Part shown: positions 6,054 through 13,650 of the stretch, piece after piece | Numbering within the stretch: position 1 is the first letter of the stretch | How the letters are laid out: the number at the start of each line of letters is the position of its first letter | Origin: Pseudomonadota bacterium | Lineage (GTDB): Bacteria; Pseudomonadota; Alphaproteobacteria; Sphingomonadales; Sphingomonadaceae | DNA: 18,797 nucleotides | Direction of reading: 5' to 3' | NCBI GenBank assembly: GCA_023387085.1 | Contig: JAEWIL010000131.1 | Coordinates: 1-18,797, forward strand | Notes under the pieces: generated by a model | Database searches by the model: none | What the model was told of the DNA's origin: nothing | What the model saw: the letters and a program-made list of their open reading frames with translations, nothing else | Made by a program: the position numbers and the translations under genes

Positions 6054-7194
6054 CGGCTTTGGCCTCCAGAAAACGGCGCGGATTGACCGCGACCCCGTTC
6101 AAACGAACTTCGAAATGCAGATGGCTGCCGGTCGAACGACCGGTCGAACCCATTTTGGCGATCTGCTGGCCCGCAGCGACCTGCGTGCCGACCTGCGTGG
6201 TGAACCCGGACAAGTGCGCGTAGCGGGTGAGAATACCCTGGCCGTGGTCGACCTCGACGACATTGCCATAGCCCGATTTCTGTCCGACGAACACGACGCG
6301 GCCAGGGGCGGCGGCGAGGATCGGCGTGCCGAGCGGGCCGGGGAAGTCGAGCCCCGCGTGCATCGCGCCGGCACCGGTGAACGGATCGCTGCGGTAGCCA
6401 TAGCTCGACGACAGCATAAGGACATGCGCGGGCTGGCCCGACGGGATCGCGACGAGGGTGCGTTCGAGCACCTCCATGCGGAACAGCGCGCCTTCGAGCG
6501 CCGCGAAGCTCTTGCCGAGCGCGCCCGCCTGACCAGTGCGGCCACGGAAGGGAATGAAGGGACCACCGCGACCGGCGGCGGCGTTGCGGACGAGCGACGA
6601 CGGATCGAGCCCTAGCTGCGCGACCGCGACTTCGGCCTTGGCGGCGCGCGCCCTGACCGCCGCGAGCAGGTGCGCCGAAAAGGCTTCCTGCCGCGCCTCG
6701 ATGCGGGCGAGGGCCTGCGCCTCGGGGGGCAGGCGGGGATCGATCGCGCTGGTTTCGAGCGGCTTTGCGGCGGCTTCTCCGGTCGCCGCTTCACCCTTGG
6801 CAGGGGTCTCGGCTGCGGGCAGCGCCTCGTTGCCGAAATAATCCTTTTTCCATTCTTCGAGCTGGCCCTGACGCTCGTCGAGGTCGGCGGCGATTTCGGC
6901 GACACGGTCGCGGTACTTGGCGATCCGTGCCTCGGAGGCCGCGGCCGCGGCCTGTTTCGCAGCGACTTCGGCGCGTTCGCCCGAGGTCAGCATCTGGTTC
7001 ACGAAGACCGCGAGCGTCACGCCCGCCCACGCGAAGAGGACGAGTCCGGCGATCAGCGCGACACGCTTTTGCCAGACCGCGCTGATACGAAGGAAGCGCA
7101 CATGCCCGTGCGTCCGTATAAAAATTTCATGGTCCTGGAACAGCGCCGAAAAGCGCTGGCGCCATTGGCGCAGACCCGTCGATTGCGAAGACAA
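5983..7194 (-). CDS. M23 family metallopeptidase (LytM-type), membrane anchored
   Basis: The C-terminal LytM domain has both zinc motifs: HAGLD (HxxxD) encoded at 6346-6360 and HLHFE encoded at 6109-6123, so it should be an active peptidoglycan endopeptidase. Before it come a short cytoplasmic N-terminus, one membrane helix (VALIAGLVLFAWAGVTLAVFV), a coiled-coil-prone stretch (RAEVAAKQAAAAASEARIAKYRDRVAEIAADLDERQGQLEEW), a low-complexity Ala/Glu linker and further helices. The start is uncertain. A TTG at 7194 (403 residues) has GGGG upstream; ATGs at 7281 (432 residues) and 7434 (483 residues) are in frame but lack ribosome binding sites, and the last overlaps the divergent gene. It overlaps the bactofilin gene by 71 nt and is probably its partner in local cell-wall remodelling. 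Confidence 0.88.
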   Translation of the reverse strand: MSSQSTGLRQWRQRFSALFQDHEIFIRTHGHVRFLRISAVWQKRVALIAGLVLFAWAGVTLAVFVNQMLTSGERAEVAAKQAAAAASEARIAKYRDRVAEIAADLDERQGQLEEWKKDYFGNEALPAAETPAKGEAATGEAAAKPLETSAIDPRLPPEAQALARIEARQEAFSAHLLAAVRARAAKAEVAVAQLGLDPSSLVRNAAAGRGGPFIPFRGRTGQAGALGKSFAALEGALFRMEVLERTLVAIPSGQPAHVLMLSSSYGYRSDPFTGAGAMHAGLDFPGPLGTPILAAAPGRVVFVGQKSGYGNVVEVDHGQGILTRYAHLSGFTTQVGTQVAAGQQIAKMGSTGRSTGSHLHFEVRLNGVAVNPRRFLEAKADVLEVKDDARQRVGALAASRGAH

Positions 7195-7274
7195 GCTACG
7201 ACCCCGTCTTTTGTTTTTGTGGAGCCCTCCGCCCCGACTTGGTGGCGCGTGTAACAGCGCTCGGGGGCGGGCGC

Positions 7275-7432
7275 GAATCATTGAGACGCGACTCGCGCCG
7301 AGTCGAACATGACTCGCGGTGAACGGTGTCGGGCGGCAAGAATGCGCCCATTTTGGGCGGAATTCGCGCCGCGACTCGCGATTATTATTGACGGCTTGCT
7401 TACCATTTTCGGCTAGGGAAGCGCGGTGACTC
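7275..7432. promoter_or_regulatory. Cluster of GANTC (CcrM-type methylation) sites
   Basis: GANTC occurs at 7275-7279, 7290-7294, 7300-7304, 7311-7315, 7373-7377 and 7428-7432, with a seventh at 7483-7487 in the next coding region. Random expectation is about one per 256 bp. Two of the sites sit in the same odd palindrome CGCGACTCGCG (7287-7297 and 7370-7380). CcrM methylates GANTC in alphaproteobacteria, and GANTC-rich promoters are often cell-cycle regulated. The cluster lies between the divergent M23-bactofilin and methyltransferase genes. The function is inference. Confidence 0.5.
7388..7416 (+). promoter_or_regulatory. Possible promoter for the methyltransferase-like gene
   Basis: TTGACG (7388-7393), a 17-bp spacer, then GGCTAG (7411-7416). 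The -35 box is good but the -10 box is poor. It would put the transcription start within a few bases of the GTG start codon. This is a weak call based on the -35 box and position. Confidence 0.25.
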
Positions 7433-8832
7433 ACAAGCCCGAAATCGCTTCATCCGGCGCGGCGCCGACCCCGGAAATCCCGGATTCATCCATCGGATCG
7501 CGGCCGCGCTCGGCGGTGAGCGCGGGGGTCGGCGTCGTCGGCCTGCTCGGCTTGATGACCTATCTTTTTCTAGCGCGGCACGCGCCCGAGATCGCGGCGC
7601 TCCTGGGCATCGACTGGGGAGGGCGGGGGCGGATGGACGGTCCGAACTCGGCGATCGCGAGCGTGCTGGCCTGCGGCATTCCGATGGTACTGTGGTCGGT
7701 TTTCGTCGACAAGGTGCACCGAAATCCCTCGACCGGGATCGACTGGGCGCAGCGACGTGCGTGGCGCGAGACGGTCGACATCAGCCTGACCAAGCTGGCC
7801 GGCCTTTGGGCGACATGGGCGCTGATCGCGGGGTTTTACACGACGATGCGCTATTATTGGGAAGGCAATTACGCCTTTTCGATGGACCTCCTCGAACGGG
7901 TGGCGCCGTGGCTGCTGCTCGTCTCGGTGCCCTATATGCTCTGGCTCGACCGACGGATGACCGAGCCGCGCGACGGCTGCTACCAGTTCGGCCGCTGGAT
8001 GATCGCTCCGGGACAGCCGGTCGACGGCCGCGCGATCGCGCATCATTTCCGCGCCTGGGCGGTGAAGGGGTTCTTCACCGCCTTCATGCTGTCCATCGTG
8101 CCCGGTAATTTCTCCTCGCTGGTCGAGGTGCAGGCGACCGAGATATTCGCCAACCCCTATATGACCGGCATCTGGACGCTCAACCTGCTCTATCTCGTCG
8201 ACGTCCATGTCGCGACGGTCGGCTATATCCTGACGATGAAGCCGCTCGATTCGCATATCCGCACGGCGAACCCCTATTTCATGAGTTGGGTCGCGGCGCT
8301 CGCCTGCTATCCGCCGTTCGTCCTGATGAGCGGCGGGCCGCTCGATTATCAGGTGAACAGCGCCGACTGGGGCTATTGGCTCGCGGGCCACGACACGCTG
8401 ATGGCGATCTGGGCGGTCGTGCTGGTCGGGCTCGTGGCGATCTATGCCTGGGCGACGATGGCGTTCGGCATCCGCTTTTCGAACCTGACGCATCGCGGCA
8501 TCATCACGCACGGACCGTACCGGCTGACGCGCCATCCGGCCTATGTGTCGAAGAATTTGAGCTGGTGGGTCGCCGGGTTGCCCTTTCTTGTCACGGCGGG
8601 CGGGGCGATCGAGGCGGTGCGCAACACTCTGCTGCTCGCGGCGGTCAGCGGCGTCTATTATTGGCGCGCTAAGACCGAAGAGAAGCATCTGCTCGCCGAC
8701 CCCGCCTATCAGGCTTATTGGAACTGGGCACAGGAGCATGCGCTGGTGCCGCGCTTGTTCGCGAAGCTGTCGGGCCGCCGGCGCCCGCTGATCCGGCTGG
8801 AGCCCGATCCGCGCGTGGGCCCAGTCGCCTAA
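7426..8832 (+). CDS. Multi-pass membrane protein with isoprenylcysteine/phospholipid methyltransferase-like C-terminus
   Basis: This 468-residue inner-membrane protein has about nine hydrophobic segments. The C-terminal third carries the ICMT/PEMT-like signature: HGPYRLTRHPAYVSKNLSWW with RHP at 369-371, then RAKTEEKHLLADPAYQAYW with the paired Glu at about 418-419. These residues form the S-adenosylmethionine site in the family, so methyl transfer to a lipid or other membrane-embedded substrate is likely; the true substrate is unknown. The N-terminal 300 residues are a family-specific extension with extra helices. The start is the GTG at 7426 with GGGAAG just upstream. The gene is divergent from the M23-bactofilin pair, shares its GANTC-rich control region, and ends convergently with gshA with a 4-nt overlap. 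Confidence 0.82.
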   Translation: MTHKPEIASSGAAPTPEIPDSSIGSRPRSAVSAGVGVVGLLGLMTYLFLARHAPEIAALLGIDWGGRGRMDGPNSAIASVLACGIPMVLWSVFVDKVHRNPSTGIDWAQRRAWRETVDISLTKLAGLWATWALIAGFYTTMRYYWEGNYAFSMDLLERVAPWLLLVSVPYMLWLDRRMTEPRDGCYQFGRWMIAPGQPVDGRAIAHHFRAWAVKGFFTAFMLSIVPGNFSSLVEVQATEIFANPYMTGIWTLNLLYLVDVHVATVGYILTMKPLDSHIRTANPYFMSWVAALACYPPFVLMSGGPLDYQVNSADWGYWLAGHDTLMAIWAVVLVGLVAIYAWATMAFGIRFSNLTHRGIITHGPYRLTRHPAYVSKNLSWWVAGLPFLVTAGGAIEAVRNTLLLAAVSGVYYWRAKTEEKHLLADPAYQAYWNWAQEHALVPRLFAKLSGRRRPLIRLEPDPRVGPVA

Positions 8833-10202
8833 AAGCTCAGCTCGTCGTAGATTTTGGAAAGGTCGTGGTTCCACGGCCCTTCGTAGCGGTCGAGAAGGTC
8901 GTGCGCGGGCGATTTGCCGCTCTTCGCGATGCGGCGCAGCGGCTCGAGGAAGCCCACTTCATTGTCGCCCATCGAATTGACCTGGCCGCGTGCGGCGAGG
9001 CCCGCCGCCGCGATGTCGAGGACGCGATGCGCGAGTTCGCCGACGGTGCCACCACCGGGCGCGGGAGCGTCGAGGCCTTCGCTGGGCACCGCGTCGCGCA
9101 GCGCCTGCTGCTCCTCGATGCTCCAGCCCTTGACCAGATCCCAGGCGGCGTCGAGCGCGCCCTGATCATAGAGAAGCCCGACCCACAGCGCAGGCAGCGC
9201 GCAGATGCGGTTCCACGGGCCGCCGTCGGCGCCGCGCATTTCGAGAAAGCTCTTGAGACGCACTTCGGGGAAGGCGGTCGAAAGATGGTCGTTCCAGTCG
9301 GACAGGCGCGGCAGTTCGCCGGGCAGCACCGGAAGATCGCCCTTCATGAAATCGCGGAAGCTGAGGCCCGCCGCGTCGATATATTTGCCATCGCGAAAGA
9401 CGAAATACATCGGCACGTCGAGCATATAATCGACATAGCGATCATAGCCGAAGCCGTCCTCGAACACGAAGGGCAGCATGCCGGTGCGCGCGGGATCGGT
9501 GTCGGTCCAGATATGGCTGCGGTACGACATATAGCCGTTGGGCTTGCCATCGGTGAAGGGCGAGGCCGCGAAGAGCGCCGTGGCGAGCGGTTGGAGCGCG
9601 AGCGACACGCGGAATTTCTGCACCATGTCGGCCTCGCTCGCATAGTCGAGGTTGGTCTGGATCGTGCAGGTGCGCAGCATCATGTCGAGGCCCATCTTGC
9701 CAACGCGCGGCATATGATCGAGCATGATCTTGTATCGCCCCTTGGGCATGCGCGGCAGGTCGTCGCGGGTCTTGTCGGGCCACATACCGAGCCCGAGGAA
9801 GCCGAGGCCCAGCTCGGCTCCGACCTCCTTGACCTGCTTCAGGTGGCGGCCGGTTTCGGCGCAGGTTTGATGCAGATTCTCGAGCGGCGCGCCCGACAGC
9901 TCGAGTTGTCCCGCCGGTTCGAGACTGACCGCGCCGTCGCTGCCCGAGAGCGCGATCACATTCCCGCCTTCGTAAACAGGTTCCCAGCCATAGCGGGTGA
10001 GCGCCATCAGCAGGTCGCGAATGCCGCCTGGCTCGTCATAGGAAGGCGCGCGGTGATCGGCGGTGCGATAGACGAATTTCTCGTGCTCGGTGCCGATCCG
10101 CCAGCGGTCGCGAGGCTTTTCGCCCTTCGCCATGGGGACCGCGAGCTGGTCGCGATTTTCGATGATCGGATCGATGCTGTCGGAGGCGGTGCGCGTGCTC
10201 AT
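8829..10202 (-). CDS. gshA: Glutamate-cysteine ligase
   Basis: This 457-residue enzyme of the plant/alphaproteobacterial type (GCS2 family) joins L-glutamate and L-cysteine using ATP, the first step of glutathione synthesis in the cytoplasm. Visible family blocks include WRIGTEHEKFVY near residue 35, YEGGNVIALSG, SLEPAGQLELSGAPLENLHQTCAE, RTCTIQTNLDYASEADMV, ANGYMSYRSHIWTDTDPARTG-like text at PNGYMSYRSHIW, and FLEMRGADGGPW near residue 295. The ATG at 10202 (MSTRTASDS) is preferred; a GTG at 10235 would add 11 residues. There is no clear ribosome binding site, and an AT-rich TAAATG lies only about 12 nt upstream. It supplies glutathione for the GST-type proteins at 1-1351. It ends over the stop of the convergent methyltransferase-like gene. 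Confidence 0.95.
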   Translation of the reverse strand: MSTRTASDSIDPIIENRDQLAVPMAKGEKPRDRWRIGTEHEKFVYRTADHRAPSYDEPGGIRDLLMALTRYGWEPVYEGGNVIALSGSDGAVSLEPAGQLELSGAPLENLHQTCAETGRHLKQVKEVGAELGLGFLGLGMWPDKTRDDLPRMPKGRYKIMLDHMPRVGKMGLDMMLRTCTIQTNLDYASEADMVQKFRVSLALQPLATALFAASPFTDGKPNGYMSYRSHIWTDTDPARTGMLPFVFEDGFGYDRYVDYMLDVPMYFVFRDGKYIDAAGLSFRDFMKGDLPVLPGELPRLSDWNDHLSTAFPEVRLKSFLEMRGADGGPWNRICALPALWVGLLYDQGALDAAWDLVKGWSIEEQQALRDAVPSEGLDAPAPGGGTVGELAHRVLDIAAAGLAARGQVNSMGDNEVGFLEPLRRIAKSGKSPAHDLLDRYEGPWNHDLSKIYDELSF

Positions 10203-10267
10203 TTTCGCGCATTTAGACTGTTCGGTACAAAACACAATCGGGGCTGTTGCCGCCGCTGTTGCGAAGC

Positions 10268-12637
10268 CTATTTCACCTGCGCGCGGAGATTGATCGTGAA
10301 GCTCGACCCCGGCGCCATGCTGCCCTTCGGATTGATCCGGACGTGGGTTACCGCGGCATCGACGCCATTCGCATCGGGCGTCGGGACATAGGTCCAGCTC
10401 GCGCCGCCATTGTTGGAAAAAGCGATGTCGTCGATCGAGCTGGCAAGTCCCGCAAAGTTGTAGGTGAGCCCGCTCGTACCCGTTCCAAAGGCGACCGGTC
10501 CCGGGCCGGGAGCATAGGTGCCGACGAACAGCGCGAGTCCGGACGGAATCGCATCGGTCACGATGACGCTGCCCGCGCTTGGCTGCGTTCCCGCCGGTGC
10601 GGCGACCGTGAGGCGGTAGTCGGCGAAGCCGCCGGGGATGAGCTTGGGATTGGTCGTCCCGTTTACGGGATCGCTATAGGCGGTCGAAGCCTTCGTAATC
10701 GACAGCGGGAGGATATAGGCGTTGGAATAGGTGCAGGTCGTCGCGGTCGTGTTGCCCTGGATCGTCAGCGTGCGTCCCGCCGGACCGCTGACGAGCGGGC
10801 TGCCGCCGGCGCATTCGACCGTGGCGCTGTAGAGCGCGGCGGCCGCGCCGCCGCCATAGGTTTCGGCGGGAAGCGTCAGGACGTCTCCGGCGCGAACGGT
10901 GACATAGCCGCCCATCGTGGCGGTTGGCGCAGTCGAACTGAAAGCCGGGTTCGCGCTACCGCCCGTCGCGGTCGCTGCGGCGGTATGGCCCGTCGTCGCG
11001 CCCGACCATAGTTTGGCGAGCCGGATCTGCTGCGCGATGCGGCTGTTGGTGAAGGTGCAGATGATCGCCGTATCGGCGGGACTCACGCTCAGCTGAGTCC
11101 CCGCGAGCGGGGTCGCATTGCCGGTACAGGCCAGCGCTTGCGTGTAATTGCCGCTGCTGCCCACCGAATAGGTTTCCGCGAGCGTGGCGGTCTCGGCCGC
11201 ATAGACGGTGACTGCGGCGTTGGTGTCGGTTTCATTCGCCGAATTGGCGACCGACAACAGGCTGGCGTTGTTGACGAGCCCGCTCGTCGTCACCGTCACC
11301 GCGTCGGCGACAAGAGCGTTGGCCCAGCTTTTGCGTACTACCAGCGTCGCCGACTTGCGGCTGTTCGTCCACGTGCAGGTCAGCGCAGTCCCGGACGGCA
11401 TGACGACGGTGCGGCTTAGGCCGGTTCCGCTCGTCGCGACAACCGCATTGTCGCTGTTGCGGCGGCATTCGAGACTGGCGTTGTAATTGGCGGCGTTGCC
11501 GCTGCTGAAACTTTCGGTGAGCGTCAGCGTCGACCCGGCGACCGCGACCGAGGTCGCGTTGGTCGTACCGCCGCCCACGGTCGAACTCCCCGCGACGGGC
11601 ACGAGTCCGCCCGCAATCGCCAGATCGACGGAATCGCCGGCAATGCCGTTGGTCCATGTCTTGGCCAGAACCACCGGCGAGTCATTGTCGGTGATCGTGT
11701 AGGTGCTCGTCGTGATCGGCGTTCCGCCGCATCCCGAGGTGCTCGACACGGTGTAGCCGGCGCCGCCGCTCAGCGCGATCTGGATCGTCTCGCTTGCTTC
11801 GGTCGCGCTGTCGTCGACGATCGTGATGCCGAGCGGGATCGTGCTGTTATTATAGGTGCCGGCGGGAATCGTGACGGTGAAATTCGCGCCACCGCCGGGC
11901 GTCGTGTAATCGATCCCCCGCGTTGCGGTGCCGCCCGTAATGCTGACGTTGACGGTGCGCGCGGTGAACAAGGTGCCGTTGATCCGCAGCGCGGGCACAT
12001 TCGCCGACGGTATCGATTCGACCCCCGACGCCGACGCCGTCGACAGTTCGACGAAGGGATTGAGGGTGATTCGGATATCGTCGAGGAAATTGCCGTAGCT
12101 TCCGGGATCGGTGGTGACGAACTGGACGCGCTGAACCCCCGACGCGCCGTTGTAGGTCGCGCTTCCGCTGTTGACGTTCCATATCTGGTTCGCGGTGGTC
12201 GACGATTGCGTCGCGAGCGTCTGGATCGCGGTGCCGGTGCCGGTTGCGATCTGGAAGCGTGCGGTCTGCGTCGCAGGGCCGCCCGAGCGCGCGCGGTGGG
12301 CGAATGTCCAGCCGATCGTTTCTCCGTTGACCATGCAGATATTCTGGTAGAGCGCGCCTGGAACGTTCGCGTTCATTTCGGCAAAGACCGACCCGTCATA
12401 GGCGGGCACGCCCTGGAAGCCCGAATCCCACAGTTCGATTTCACCCGAAGCCGAGTCCCAGCCGACGACCGAGCCGTTCGAATAGATTTCATAATTGGCC
12501 GTTCCCGGCCCCTGCGGATTGTTAGATTCGAACGAGGGGTTGACGATGACGCGCTGCGCGGCGGCGGGCGTCATACCGGCAATCGCGGCAAGGGTCGCAA
12601 CGGCGGGCACGAGCGCCCGCCGGACGAGCGCGGTCAT
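10268..12637 (-). CDS. Large secreted repeat protein (Calx-beta-like, three Cys-paired repeats, DUF11-like end)
   Basis: From the ATG at 12637 the protein has 789 residues and begins with a classical signal peptide (MTALVRRALVPAVATLAAIAG, cleavage near AAA-Q28). An ATG at 12703 has a better ribosome binding site (GAGG) but would give an unusual 30-residue n-region. Order: an N-terminal beta-sandwich-like domain starting VNPSFE (about 31-195, resembling DUF642 or galactose-binding folds); a Calx-beta-like domain (about 200-318, with GTATRGIDYT and TITDND); three repeats of about 100 residues (322-427, 430-533, 537-641), each with two Cys (391/421, 504/527, 609/635) and ending C-T-x-(T/S)-N; and a DUF11-like C-terminal domain (SVIVTDAIPSGL). 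No LPxTG, autotransporter barrel or membrane anchor is seen. It is probably exported to the periplasm or surface as an adhesin or matrix protein. The function is not known. Confidence 0.85.
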   Translation of the reverse strand: MTALVRRALVPAVATLAAIAGMTPAAAQRVIVNPSFESNNPQGPGTANYEIYSNGSVVGWDSASGEIELWDSGFQGVPAYDGSVFAEMNANVPGALYQNICMVNGETIGWTFAHRARSGGPATQTARFQIATGTGTAIQTLATQSSTTANQIWNVNSGSATYNGASGVQRVQFVTTDPGSYGNFLDDIRITLNPFVELSTASASGVESIPSANVPALRINGTLFTARTVNVSITGGTATRGIDYTTPGGGANFTVTIPAGTYNNSTIPLGITIVDDSATEASETIQIALSGGAGYTVSSTSGCGGTPITTSTYTITDNDSPVVLAKTWTNGIAGDSVDLAIAGGLVPVAGSSTVGGGTTNATSVAVAGSTLTLTESFSSGNAANYNASLECRRNSDNAVVATSGTGLSRTVVMPSGTALTCTWTNSRKSATLVVRKSWANALVADAVTVTTSGLVNNASLLSVANSANETDTNAAVTVYAAETATLAETYSVGSSGNYTQALACTGNATPLAGTQLSVSPADTAIICTFTNSRIAQQIRLAKLWSGATTGHTAAATATGGSANPAFSSTAPTATMGGYVTVRAGDVLTLPAETYGGGAAAALYSATVECAGGSPLVSGPAGRTLTIQGNTTATTCTYSNAYILPLSITKASTAYSDPVNGTTNPKLIPGGFADYRLTVAAPAGTQPSAGSVIVTDAIPSGLALFVGTYAPGPGPVAFGTGTSGLTYNFAGLASSIDDIAFSNNGGASWTYVPTPDANGVDAAVTHVRINPKGSMAPGSSFTINLRAQVK

Positions 12638-12727
12638 CGCTCGCCAAGGCAGCGTTCCCTGGCCCCCACGCCTGGGAAATCGGCTCTGGTCCCGCCGTTG
12701 CATACCTTGCCTCTGCGGCAGGCATCG

Positions 12728-12742
12728 CTAATTTGGAGTTAA
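12728..12742. promoter_or_regulatory. Near-consensus CtrA-like site upstream of the repeat protein gene
   Basis: CTAA, seven bases, then TTAA, matching seven of eight defined positions of the alphaproteobacterial CtrA site TTAA-N7-TTAA. It lies in an AT-rich island (about 12729-12770), about 90 bp upstream of the preferred start of the secreted repeat protein gene and in the only AT-rich stretch between it and rsmE. CtrA control is inference. Confidence 0.3.
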
Positions 12743-12784
12743 TAACTTTCAGATTGGCAGTAATTATGTCCAGAAACAGGACAG

Positions 12785-13525
12785 TTACCTCCAGTCGCCA
12801 TGCTGTGCCATCCACACGCCGATTGCAGCGATCGCCGCTGTTTCGGCGCGCAGAATGCGCGGGCCGAGCGCGATGCGGTGGACCGCGGCATGCGCGAGCA
12901 GCATATCGCGTTCGCGCGCGGTGAAGCCGCCTTCGGGGCCGGTCAGGACCGCGGCGGGCGCGGGCGCGTCGATCGACGCGAGCGGCGCGCCGCCTTCCTC
13001 GTCGGCGAACAGCAGCGCGCGATCCGCCGGCCAGCATCTAAGCAGTTGCGGCAGCTTTACCGGTTCGGCGAGGTCTGGAAGCGCGGTGCGGCCGCATTGT
13101 TCGCACGCCTCGATAATCTGGGCTTCGAGCCGCTCTTGCTTGACCCGCTCGACGATCGTGCGTTCGGTAATCACCGGCTGGAGCCGCGCGATGCCGAGTT
13201 CGGTTGCCTTTTCGATGATCCAGTCGAGCCGCGCCTTCTTCACCGGCGCGAAGCAGAGCCAAAGGTCGGGTACGGCTTCGCGTACACGCACCTGTCGTTC
13301 GATCCGCACGGCGAGCGAGCGCTTGCCGGCGTCGGCGATCTTGCCCAGCCATTCGCCGCTGCGATTGTCGAACAGGAGCAGCGGGTCGCCCGCTTTCATC
13401 CGCATCACATGGAGCAGATAATGCGCCGCCGCGCCCTCGACTTCCGGCGTCGCGTCCCGCTCCAGCAGCAGGTCGACATAGAGACGGGGCGTACTGGCAG
13501 GCGGCCAGGCGGGTGTGGCAGGCAT
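12785..13525 (-). CDS. rsmE: 16S rRNA (uracil-1498-N3)-methyltransferase
   Basis: This 246-residue SPOUT-class methyltransferase matches the usual RsmE length. An N-terminal PUA-like domain (about 12-80: RLYVDLLL, HYLLHVMRMKAGDPLLLFDNRSGEW) is followed by the knotted catalytic domain with KKARLDWIIEKATELGIARLQPV, ITERTIV, ACEQCGR (about 140-146), the SAM-binding LTGPEGGFTARE (GPEGGF at 196-201) and LGPRILRAETAAIAAI (223-230). It methylates N3 of U1498 of 16S rRNA in the 30S subunit. The start at 13525 (MPATPAWPP) is chosen by family alignment; the open frame extends to 13774 but would overlap the tadG gene, and the upstream sequence reads as non-coding. The ribosome binding site is weak (GGCGG). 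Confidence 0.94.
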   Translation of the reverse strand: MPATPAWPPASTPRLYVDLLLERDATPEVEGAAAHYLLHVMRMKAGDPLLLFDNRSGEWLGKIADAGKRSLAVRIERQVRVREAVPDLWLCFAPVKKARLDWIIEKATELGIARLQPVITERTIVERVKQERLEAQIIEACEQCGRTALPDLAEPVKLPQLLRCWPADRALLFADEEGGAPLASIDAPAPAAVLTGPEGGFTARERDMLLAHAAVHRIALGPRILRAETAAIAAIGVWMAQHGDWR

Positions 13526-13580
13526 GCGCCGCCGATAGCATAAGGTGCTATCCTGCACATCCCTTGCCCGATTGACCGGC

Positions 13581-13632
13581 GCCGCGTCGATCTCGTTCCC
13601 GACACATGATGTCGGGGCAAGATCGAAGCGGC
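13581..13632. repeat. Long nested palindrome between tadG and rsmE
   Basis: The inner stem CCCGACA/TGTCGGG (13598-13604 and 13610-13616) has a five-base loop. The outer stem TCGATCT/AGATCGA (13587-13593 and 13620-13626) is extended by GCCGC/GCGGC with one mismatch. The whole could fold into a hairpin of about 52 nt in the tadG-rsmE gap. No U tract follows on either strand, so it is more REP-like than a classic terminator, though it may still end tadG transcription or protect its 3' end. Confidence 0.65.
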
Positions 13633-13650
13633 GTACCCCGGGCCCGGTAG

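Noticed and set aside
8718..10391. Plus-strand 557-residue frame opposite gshA
   Set aside because: It is antisense to an unmistakable glutamate-cysteine ligase, has no ribosome binding site and has shadow-like composition.
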